A stretch of 64,000 nucleotides of DNA, from NCBI GenBank assembly GCA_002633025.1, contig NMRB01000572.1:252478-316477 (forward strand), read 5' to 3'. Positions 43,441 to 54,300 of this stretch are shown here, piece by piece. The position numbers and the translations under genes were made by a program. Source of the DNA: Notospermus geniculatus (taxonomy: Eukaryota; Nemertea; Pilidiophora; Heteronemertea; Lineidae). The notes under the pieces are model-generated. The model was not told the DNA's origin. It did no database searches and was given only the letters and a program-made list of their open reading frames with translations. The number at the start of each line of letters is the position of its first letter. Within the stretch, counting starts at the first letter, position 1.

Positions 43441-44156
43441 CTAAATCCCGAAGGAAAAATCTAATACAGATTTGAGAGGAGAGCAACTTGGACGTGGTGG
43501 TAATGAAGGACATCCACCCCTTTTTAAACAACTGGGGTGATTTCATAGAAATATTTGACTAGATGCTTGGAATTGGAAAGGATTTATGCAAAGCAGTATT
43601 TAGAATGGTGGTACAATGGCATGTGATGCTTATGACATATCAATGAAAATCCCACAACCCAAAGCCCGCAAAGCTTTTGGATATGGAAGGTAGGGGAGAT
43701 GACTTTGAGGTTTCTTTACAAACATAATCTGTACCATCGAAAGTAATTCTGTTTATGGTACCACAAACTTGATGTATGTAAGTAAAAACATCAAAATTGT
43801 AAATGCACTTTGCTACAAAAAAATTAATCTAATGATCAATTCTTTATTGTATACTCCAATCGAACATTGACTACCAGTACACGCACCCACTTTTGGCCAT
43901 TCAGTGTCCATGTATGGGCAGCCACTGTAGACCCTTGCAAACAACGTGACCTGACTTCCCATTAAAGCCTTAGTCATTATCAGCCACTAGACAACCCTCG
44001 AATGAAACCAGTGTCAGAATGCCTCTGTACTGTACCACTTTCAAATGTCATCACATGCCATCTATTATCAGCAACACAAACTACTGAAGGATTAAGCTGT
44101 TTCAACTGTCACTCAAGCCACCTCTCTATGTTAAGAGTTTTCTCATGCAAGTTGGC
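43441..44156. other. No gene seen
   Basis: AT-rich sequence without repeats that I could align elsewhere in the window. Confidence 0.35.
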
Positions 44157-44606
44157 TCTTCATGGACAACTCACCCATAGAAAGCTTTCATGGGCAACTC
44201 ACCTGTAGAAAGTTCCCATGGGTGGCTCACCCATAGCGAGCTTCCATGGGCAACTCGCCCATAGAAAGCTTTTATGATCAACTCACCCGTAGAAAGCTTT
44301 CATGAGCAACTCACCCATAGAAAGCTTTTATGATCAACTCACCCATAGAAAGCTTTTATGATCAACTCACCCGTAGAAAGCTTTCATGAGCAACTCACCC
44401 ATAGAAAGCGCCCATGGATAACTCACCCATAGAAAGCTTTCATGATCAACGTAGTAGAAAGCTATCATTGGCAAATCACCCATAGAAATTTTCCATGGTC
44501 AGCTCACCCATCGAAAGCTTTTGTGGACCACTCACCCATAGAAAGCTTTTGTGGCTAACTCAGCCATAGAAAGCTTTCATTGGCAAATCACCCGTAGAAA
44601 GCTTTG
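44157..44606. repeat. Minisatellite, 28-bp unit, ~16 copies
   Basis: Head-to-tail copies of ACTCACCCATAGAAAGCTTT plus TATGATCA, with unit length kept at 28 bp through most of the block and about 10-20% divergence. Related single units are at the window start and at 62.29-62.34 kb. Confidence 0.85.
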
Positions 44607-44638
44607 GACAGTCGTTTCTATCATTTGTCTCAGCGAAA

Positions 44639-44887
44639 AGCCTAGTTTATACTTCGACGCAAGACCATCGGCGTCCGACGCCCGATCAAATCTGGACGCC
44701 GACTTCACGGAATTGATTCATAGTCCAACGTTCTTTTGCGACGGCAACCCGTTATGAAACGACTCCAGTAATAACAGCCTCGCGATCGGACGCCGACCAA
44801 ATCGTATGACGGGGTCGGCGTCGAACGCAAGGACGCGCGTCGGTCGCCAGCGATGGTCGTGCGTCGAAGTATAAACTAGGCTTAAGT
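44639..44887. mobile_element. MITE, ~247 bp
   Basis: Inverted ends AGCCTAGTTTATACTTCGAC and GTCGAAGTATAAACTAGGCT. The GC-rich interior is full of GGCGTC/GACGCC. It directly follows the minisatellite. Confidence 0.85.
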
Positions 44888-46336
44888 CATCAGGAAGAAA
44901 TGAATGACGGTGAATTGCCCATCGAGAGCCCACAAAGTCCATGAAAACTCTCACATGGAGCAGTGACTTACGGTAAGTAGATACAGGAAAGCTTTTGGAG
45001 TTAACATCTCTAGACTATGTGCAGCAGGGCAGCAGAACTGAAGACAGACTCAACTTACACCGATATATCAAAAGGTATGTTCAGTATAAAACATAGCATC
45101 ATTGCCCAAAATAGGCTGGTATTCTTGCAGATCTACTTCGTTTTTCACTGAGTATTTTGTGCTGAACTTCCGGTCTTGTCTACGCAAAAAAATCAGAACA
45201 GTTTAACCCTTTAATTGGCAAAATTTTATGGTCAGAGGAAAAAAATCTAACCTCTTTTCATTTGATGCCTTGTCAGATGAGAAACACAAAAATACCTTGA
45301 TTTTTGGGGGGTGGGCCAAATTTTGGGAACTGTGAATTGCAGCCATTTGGCTACTTCACCAATTAACGACACGGAGAAAAAATCACCTAAATCAGAATGG
45401 AGAAGCTTTTTCTTCCCCAAGACTATTTAACTGTAAGGCTAGAGGAACACCTTGGTCAATATACTAGTTGGTTAAAAAAAGAAAACACTCTTGTAGACTT
45501 AGGCTCAACATATATGTCTGCAACACCCAAAAAAATTCATGTCGTTGTTTGGCAATGTAGCCATTCGGCTACCTCAACAAAAAAATAACTGCATTTTTTT
45601 CTCTGAGAAAAGTGGAATAATTGTCATAATTCTGATACACATTATTAGTTTCTATGATCATTACTCTAGGAAATCACATCAGCCATCTTTTCTGAAACCT
45701 TTGTAGAATATAGAATTTCTCCTCCGAACATGGGTGACAGGCAGCCTGAGGCACACCTTGCACTTTGCCTGGAATGCAAGAGTGGTGGTGTAGTGTCTAT
45801 ACTTGCCACCAGATGGCAGCAGTGGTCAGTAATAGTAACCATATGGCTACTTTGTCAAATAAGTGTTACTTTTTGAAATGTTCACCATGATGAGGAATAG
45901 GGGGCTCCACTAGGATTAGTAGCCATATGGCAACAAATCAAATAAAGGGTTAAAATACAGCATCCCAATTAACGCCAAAAATTTTAGCATTCCACTGTTC
46001 ATTTGTCTTCTGAAGGAAAAATGTTACTGAAGTAGACTTTAGACCAACCTCACTCTCAGTTCTCAATGCAGGACCCTGGGAATGAGGTTGGTTGTTGAAC
46101 AATTAATGTGACTTATATCAGCGAGATTTTCAAACACTGGACGGATTGACTTTAACATGACATCCTCGGAAAGGTTGAAACAACACCATCAACCTCCCCT
46201 ACGGATTTGACCTAATTGTATATCTTCAGGGGTTCGTCGCAGAAACTGGAAGTATGACACTTCACTCCTTCTTCTCACTGTCTTTTCATTTCATGACTTC
46301 ACACAGACCTGTTGCTTTTTCTCTATCCTCAACTAC
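44888..46336. other. No gene seen
   Basis: AT-rich sequence with several scattered CCATTTGGCTAC / CCATATGGCTAC motifs (near 45346, 45560, 45840, 45913) of the same family as the XPR1 intron 4 minisatellite. Confidence 0.35.
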
Positions 46337-46492
46337 ATAAAGCTGCTTTTCCACGAGGCGTTTGCGGGCGCGGAATAGGAGGCGGGTGCGGGTGGAAAAA
46401 ATCGATCCAATGTAATTCCCCTTAGCTGTTTCATCCGCACCGCTCCCGTCACCGAAGCCGCGTCCGCAAACGTCTCGTGGAAAAGCAGCCTA
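46337..46492. mobile_element. MITE, ~155 bp
   Basis: Inverted ends GCTGCTTTTCCACGAGGCGT and ACGTCTCGTGGAAAAGCAGC. GC-rich interior, no ORF. Confidence 0.8.
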
Positions 46493-46505
46493 AGGCAGAG
46501 TATCC

Positions 46506-46690
46506 ATAAGCAGTTCCCTTGTGGCATGTTCCCTTGTTCCATGGACCCGAGCCATTGGGAAATACGACTTGGCCTTGTGTCCTATGGGAACGGCCAGTAA
46601 GCAAATCAAAGGTTCATTCTCTCTATGATGCATCACAAGGTCACAAGCGAACAGGAAACAAGGAAACACACCACAAGGGAACAGCCTATA
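46506..46690. mobile_element. Foldback element, ~185 bp
   Basis: GCAGTTCCCTTGTGGCATGTTCCCTTGTTCC pairs with GGAAACAAGGAAACACACCACAAGGGAAC. It begins only ~14 bp after the previous element. Confidence 0.65.
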
Positions 46691-46787
46691 AATACATGGC
46701 CTCAAGTGTTAAGTGGTTATCCATCACCAATTTTGAGATTCTTAGTACCAGTAGATCCAAACTTTGCCTAATTTGCATATTTCCAGA

Positions 46788-46987
46788 TACTGTAAACCAT
46801 GAAATTTTCGCGACGCTAAAAGTTGGCGAATTTCTCATTTTTGAAAACTGCGAAGACTAATTTCCATGTTACCTCCATAATTCAATTGAAAATGCATAAG
46901 GGTTTGTATTTTCGCGCTGTTTAAGTTCGCATTTTGGCCCATGACCGCGAAAATAAAATGCACGCGAAAATTTCACAGTTTACAGTA
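46788..46987. mobile_element. MITE family 2, copy A (200 bp)
   Basis: TA-bounded inverted ends CTGTAAACCATGAAATTTTC and GAAAATTTCACAGTTTACAG. The interior is rich in TTCGCG/CGCGAA. A second copy is at 47112-47320. Confidence 0.85.
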
Positions 46988-47111
46988 TCATGCAAATAAG
47001 GCCAAGTTTTGACCAAATATCTCAAAAAAATGTACTTCACTACACTCAGTTATACCTTTCTTTCCAATATGTCCCTACCTACACAGTTATTAGCATAAAT
47101 TAGTCCTATAT

Positions 47112-47320
47112 TACTGTAAACCGTGATTTTCGCGACGCTAAATGTTCGCGATTTTGGTGATCTACGAATTCGCGAAGAATAAATATTCGCGATTGGAACC
47201 CTTCAGCTTCAAAAGAATAATAAGAAGAGCAATTTTCGCGCGATTTATGTTCGCGTTTTGACCCTTGAACGCGAAAATCGCGAAAATGAAACGCAAGCAA
47301 AAACTTCACGGTTTACAGTA
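47112..47320. mobile_element. MITE family 2, copy B (209 bp)
   Basis: Same TA-bounded ends (CTGTAAACCGTGA) and TTCGCG-rich arms as 46788-46987, with a different centre. Confidence 0.85.
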
Positions 47321-47538
47321 TAAGAAATTCTTTACCAATAGCATTTGAGTTTACGAATCGCCCGAGGGAGAGGGCGAATGACAGCAGACACATTTTCCCT
47401 ACAACAACATCATGAAATGAAAACAGAGTTATCCCTTCCACTGTCAAGCCTATAAATATCGGTGATGAAAATATTTAATTCTTGAATGACACCTGAAATT
47501 TTTGTCACAGGTATTTTTTAGAAAGCCTTCATAGCCTA

Positions 47539-47784
47539 TAGATGATTCTCGAATTCGCAGATCTGCGCACTTCAGCCGAAATCTCAACCAGAACCTCAGT
47601 CTGAAAACCGGCTGACGCGACGCCATCCATGACTCAGCAATGGTCGACTCTGACGCAACATCATCAAAGTCACTGTTGTGGGGTTCTCTGCGTCACGTCA
47701 TTCAGTTTCAGACCGAGGTTATGGTTGCGATTTTGGCGAAAGTGCGCAGATCTTTCTCGTTTACGTCAATTTGAGAATTGTCTA
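47539..47784. mobile_element. MITE family 3, copy A (~246 bp)
   Basis: Inverted arms built on GCAGATCTGCGCACTTCRGC, then CGAAATCTCAACCA and AACCTCAGTCTGAAA. A homologous copy is at 50416-50661. It abuts the SINE at 47775. Confidence 0.8.
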
Positions 47785-48010
47785 TTGGCTATCACATCCG
47801 CTCAGCAAGCGGCAGGTCCCAGGTTCGAATCCCGGGCCATATGGGATTAATCATCCCTGGCTCTTCAGTCCGTCACATGGGACAGTAAGCCATGGTGCCT
47901 TTTACCCTGTGTCTTTGCAAGGGCAAGTAAAAGACCCCATCCAAGTGAAGAACATGAGTAGCTTGAGATGGCCTCTTCCGTACTTACCAGGGCCAATAAT
48001 GCTATGGCTT
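47775..48010 (+). mobile_element. tRNA-derived SINE, copy 2
   Basis: B box GGTTCGAATCCCG and the same 3' body as 43200-43440 (AGACCCCATCCAAGTGA, TAGCTTGAGATGGCCTC). The A-box region has fused with the end of the neighbouring MITE, so the SINE may be 5'-truncated. Confidence 0.75.
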
Positions 48011-48136
48011 CAGCCCTGATAGAAAAGTCTGATAGAAATACAAATCAGAAAACTCTGGGGAAGTGCTTGACGTCTTGACGTGACTGGTGAAAATAAACAC
48101 AACAAATGAAATAACAACAAAACTGCCGACACTCAC

Positions 48137-48319
48137 CTGTTTGGTTTTCGTTTATGTTTGGTCCGATTGACGACGCCGTCCTCTTCGTCCATCATATTCT
48201 CGAGGAGAGACTGGTCGTTGGCATGGATTGGCGCGATACTGATATCACGGACGGCACGGAACTGACCACAGTTGTTTAAATGCTCGTTTTCTAATCGGAA
48301 AAAGTTCCATATAAATCGT
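48137..48319 (-). CDS. XPR1: XPR1 exon 14 (residues 604-665)
   Basis: Encodes [18 protein letters not shown] and [13 protein letters not shown], the end of the EXS domain, then an acidic and basic cytosolic tail ([19 protein letters not shown]). The acceptor ACTTTCAG lies 12 bp from the end of a transposon-like element. Confidence 0.93.
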
Positions 48320-51300
48320 CTGAAAGTGAATACAGTGAAAAATCTCTTAGTCTTAGTGGACATCTCTGCAAAGAGGACACCTCTCTATTAAGGACACCGA
48401 AGTTCAGTCTCAAAAATTGGTCATTTCAATTTATTTTGACCTCTGTAATCAGGACACCTCTCAATTAAAGACATGAACTACCAGTCCTGAAGGTGTCCTA
48501 AACAGAGAGGTTCCACTGTACTGTCTGTTAGCCCAGAAGGACCTCTCAATTAACGACACGGTTGGGAGTAGGTTCACAGAGTAAGTTCTACTCTACAGCG
48601 GGACATCCCTTGCCGGACCGACACTTCTGCCAGGAGATATGAGACCCATTTTACTTTCTGAATCTACGTACCTCGTCACCTCGAACAACGTCAACACCGT
48701 CTTGAGAATTTCTCCATGAACTAACCCTCCCTCACCCACTGACACAGAAAACGTCCACGCAAATCTCAAAATGAAGTCTTCTATAATGGCAAAGTAATAA
48801 TAACCCTGGAATAACATAGAAACAGTTATAGACTCCCAAACTGACTTTTCCCAAAATTTACAATTGACTACTGGTAACTAGGCTGTGAAATAATGGAGTT
48901 TACGGCACAAATTACCGGTCACACTTACCTTATAAGCATATACAACTTCTTCTCGAAGGAATTTGTTCTCCCCGGCATTTTTATCAAATAACCCCCAATC
49001 CATTTTTATATCCCACGTATACGTATAACATGAACTAACGAAACATGCGACGATCCACAGGTAGAAGAAGACGTTGTTTTGTACGACACCTTGACCATGT
49101 TTACCTGCAAAAGAACAGAAACATATCATAAGGCCTTTTTAAGAATTTTTCGGGAGAAAAGTCATTCAAGTCCCCCTATTTTACATGTAAGTGTTTTTCG
49201 GGATTTTTTTCCTGAACAGTGCTGCCGAAAATGACCCGTTTTCCAGCGAAAATTGAACGAGCATGCGGTATGGTTGACCCCTGAGTGGGGGGGGGGGGCG
49301 GGATTTCAGGCAGCGTTCGTAATTTTATGCTACGGTGCCTCCTTATAATGAGTGCATCAGAAAACTGTGCCACAATCCGGGGAAGAAATAGACAAGGTAG
49401 ATCCATACCAGTAAAATATCTGTTCAGCGCTGCAAAAATGACCACGAAGAACGTTGTCGAATATTTCCCAGCATTCACCAGGTGGGGGAATGCCTGTTTC
49501 GTATCGCGATAACGTCGAAGGCACTGAGCAAACCGGAACCACGCGGGAAGACACGAGATGATGGGACGGATACCGTAATAGTCTTTGGTACACACAGCTG
49601 GTCCTGTAACATAGGAAGAGGTGTTAGAATGTTACGAGCGTCCTGATTGGTCAGAGATGAAATTTAGAACTTGAAAGCACCAATGGGATTAGTTTTTCAA
49701 AGAGTCCATCATGTCTGTAGGATACTGAATGATGACATGTAATGCCATAATGGTTGAACTCATGGCCTCCCAGTTACAATTTCAACGTTCTCACCACTGC
49801 ACCACAATGATTCAACATGACAACTTACTGTCGGGTCCGAGCCAGTCAACTTCAAATGCATAAAAACATACGAGGTATTCAAAGTCGAGGAACACAACAC
49901 TCAAACTGTTAAGTTGGTCAGCCAGCCAGAAGTCAGCAAATCCGACATAATGGAACGGCGCGGTGAAGACACGGTACTGAAAAAAAAACAATTGTTTTCA
50001 GTGAAATTGAGCAAAAATGGTACTTTCAAAACCTGCTGCCGAAAGGAGTCGGATTTTTTCCTGTCGGCCAAGATCTGACGTATGAACTTGATAAAGGACA
50101 CTCACGAGTAACCGTAGCAACCACCGCCTGGCCTTGTAATGGAGTATTTTAAACGGATTGATGAGATAGAGGATGAGGAAGCCCGTCATCGCCAACGGAT
50201 GAGCAAATACTGGGATGTGGACGAGGCTGCTAAAGAGATACGCCAGCACGCTCAGGGCCCAGATGACTGAGAAGAAACCTGCTATCTGAAACAGACAAAT
50301 ACTGATGAGTTAGACTCTAGCCACCTTCAACACTAAAACGATCTCCCCCAACAGTTTGTGGTGAATGGTGCAGTTTTTCACATTGGGATAATGCCAAATA
50401 CGACATTAGTGGCTCTATACACCATTCTCAAATTGAGGTAAACGACAAAGATCTGCGCACTTACACCGAAATCTCAACCACAACCTCGATCTGAACCTGA
50501 ATGATGTGATGCAGACAACCCCACGACAGTGACTTCAAAGACGTGTCAGAGTCGACCATTGCTGAATCATGGACTGCGTCATATCACCTGGTTTCAGATC
50601 GAGGTTGTGGTTGCGATTTCGGCGGAAGTGCGCAGATTTGCGAATTTGAGAATCGTCTATACTAGACAATATTGGGCAAATAAACGTACAGCAGGAGGAA
50701 ACCAGAGTGCCCAGAGAAAATCTCTGCTGTCAAAAAGAGTAACCCTCCCTATAGAGCTTGTGCAGCGGCTCATTATGACGTCACGTTTGACCGGCGGTCC
50801 GCCATGGTGGCGGTCAACGACAAAGTGCGCCACGTGTAGATCGCGTCATGGTTGAAGACGCAACACTCCACTTGCGCTGAGGACAAACTGCACCACGTGG
50901 GTCGCCGACGTTATTTGACGTCAGTTTGACCGGCAAGATGGCGGATTTTTTCGTGATGACGTCACCTGCACAAGCTCTATTACAGGAAGAGCGAATCCAA
51001 CTGGTGATCAAACCCAGAACCTCAGAGGTGACAGACGCTGAGTTTACGTTTTGCCACTCTGACAGCAGCGACAGAAACTGGCAGGTGACATGAACTGCGG
51101 ACACTCACCTCCAGGAGTTGCTGATGAGAAAGATGGTTCCGTGGGTCGAGCTCAAAGATGAGGACGTGGTTAACACCCGACGATCTCCATCCGTACGTGT
51201 TGGCACTGAGTAGGCTGATGAAGTAAATAACACAGAAGAGGCCTCGATACATGATGAGAGCCGGCACCCATGGAATTTTGGGCTTCAGAAGTGGTCCTGA

Positions 51301-54300
51301 AGGAGAATCATGGTTTATTACAGAAGAGGCCTCGATACATGATGAGAGCTGGCACCCATGGAATTTTGGGCTTCAGAAGTGGTCCTGAAGGAGAATCATG
51401 TTTATTACAAGTAATCTGACTGCCAATCGAACCTCAAGTTGTAGAAGGCAGCACCTCCACTCTTAATCGGTGGGGCATGCTCGGTAGGAGCAGTCAGCTA
51501 CGCTTTGTTGCCAAAAGATGGCAGCAAAGTTCCAGTGGAATAATACAAAAGAAAGGAGTCTGCAAAAGGCATTGAATTGGGCTATAGTGTCCTATTGGTC
51601 AATTGACTGACAGCTCCCATTGAAGTGTATAAGGGCTCAGTGTATAAAGGCTTTGCAATGGCATCATCCTGGCGGCCATTCTGGAGGACACAGGGCGCAG
51701 AGGTGTGAGCTGACTGTGACATGACTTGCGTGAAGTGTGCCACACCATTGTTTGACGTAATGTCATTGGAACATGCACGGCTCAATTCGCTGCACCTCTG
51801 CAGCATGTGTACTCCAGCATGGCGGCTTGTGACATCATATGCGAAGCCTCTGTAAGAGTTTGGCCATTGAATGGTATTAAGCTTCTGACGTCACAGGTCA
51901 GAACAGTTAGACCACCATCTTTGTTGGAAAGGTCTATAGTGTGCAGACCTCTCATTTAAAGACAGCAATGGATTTGCCAGTCCCAAACTCTCTACACAAA
52001 TCTGGTAAACTTACCCGAGATACTTATAGCTACAACCAGAATGATGAACACTCCAAGGAACAGGCCGACACGAAATGTGGTCCATGGGTTTTGCTGGGAA
52101 GAAAAAACATTTATCAAACATTCACAAAACATTCCGAAACAACTTGCTTCAACAAGTCTGAAAATACTTCCGATGACCTTGAACTAACTTCTTCCAAAGG
52201 GCTCCATAGTGAACTGCCTGGATTTTGTCCCAATCCCATACACAAGTCATGGTGTCATTTCGCCTTTTCCCAATTCACTCTCCATGTTAGGTCAGGGTGG
52301 TAGGGGGTTAGGGTTTGCTACAGAGTTTGTATTTGGGGCTGAATTGGGAAAGGGTGAAGTGGATATAAACCCTTCGTCATGTACAAATCGAAACACAGCT
52401 TCGAGGCACGATACTCACTTTGATAGGAGTTTCATGAGACAGAACGTAACGACTAATATACGATTCAAATTTAAAATATTTCCGTTTCTTATTATTCTTA
52501 TTTGTCCTGTGATGCAACTCGATATCTGGTAGCGAACTGCACCAGTCTCCCCGCGAGCTCTCGGATATCGTCCGGGCAAGACGACGTTGGCGTACAGTTG
52601 ATATTTCTTCCACCTGGGTAACCATGGCGACTGAATTGTGTCACGTTTTTTATCCGAAATCACTAAGAACGAGCACACTTCTTTTGCAGTTAGGAGGCCG
52701 CACCGTGTGCACGCACTCACGCAAAATACACACTCATGTATATCTGAACAGGATACTCAATGATTATGACACTGATTAGTAACACCACACCATGCGTAAT
52801 AATTTAAAGCTGCACTGTACTGAATTCAGAATGTGCTTATATCCTCGATGTTAGTGTAGTGTAAACTGTAGTATGCTCTATCTGAATACATTAGAGCTCT
52901 GCCTGTAGTGTTTTCAATGTGTGCTTCAAACTAGGCCTTGATTCTCTGAAGTACATATCAGGTAAGCATTTTGGGGACCTTCACGAGACAATGAAACCCC
53001 GACCTGCATTATCCTAACATTTTGAAAATACCGTAAAATTCAATACAGAGGTGCTTTAAGTCCCTTGACATTAGGCTTATACACTTAAGATATCGTCCTA
53101 TAAAGTCTTCTTTTTTAATCTGTCTAATAGCCGGCAGACTTGATAAGCCATCCACTGTCAATTGATATTACAAGCACAATGGTGATCACATTGGCAATGT
53201 TTGCTGATGATCAGTAGCTCAAGAGTGACGTAAGTGTTTTATTCGCCAGTGAAGGACATTTGCTATATAAACAGATAAGAGTGCCTCCACAAAAAAATTC
53301 TGTCACACTGAAACAAATGACCAATGTAATATCAGCATTTGACACATGAACTACTGACCCAACTTATTTTTTATTTAAAATGGAAAATCTGAAAAGATTG
53401 ATGACACTCGAGAACATACAAGGTCGATGCCTGAATTCAATCAGACAAACAGCACTAATCAATGATTATCAGTCACAAGGCCAGGTCAACGCCAAGGAAG
53501 GGACATGCGTCGACAGTGCTGCCACCTAGAGGACACCACATTCTCTGCTTGTTACAGGAAAATGATCATTCACACCACATTTAACCCCTTAACTGTGAAT
53601 TTTTTCAGTTCTAATTTTTTTTTGTGAAAAAAAATTGCCAAATAAAAGTATTCGCACACAAGGTTCAAGACGTAATATAACATCCTATGTACTGTGAAGC
53701 GCCATTTCCTTGCAAGACATACTATTACGCCCTACGCAAGCTACGATCCTCGGGTGTTTTCAGGGATTCCCCAGATTTCGTAATGACGAAATATGACGTC
53801 CTACCCAGTTAAGAGGTTAAGGAGCATTTGCAGCCTAGCAACAGCACTATCAAGCAAGAAACATGGGATGCCATCAAATTAGATGCCGTTTGACTTGCTA
53901 CAGACATCAACACGGAAGGGTACGCATGCTGTCTATCAGTTGAAGCCGGGCATTCAACACAATTGAAAAGGAAAACATCAATACAAATTTCTAAACATGC
54001 TCTATTGCTTTTGTACGGAGAGTTGAGACAGCTGTCATCCTCCATCAGCAGGGTTTTGGTCTGGCTCCTTCTCATACTCTCGTAAGTATATGGTAAAAAC
54101 CCCTGCTGGGGAGAATGGACAGGTCTTGGCCTCTCAAACAGCAGGACTCAAAACAGGATAGTATTTACAAAGGGTGACTAAGATTTGATAGCAGCAAGTC
54201 TAACTACTCAGAAGAAATCTGCACAGGGAATATTTCTTTAGTGCAACCTCTGCCAACAGGACACCTCTCAATTAAGGACAGAATCTGTCAGGCCCATAGC

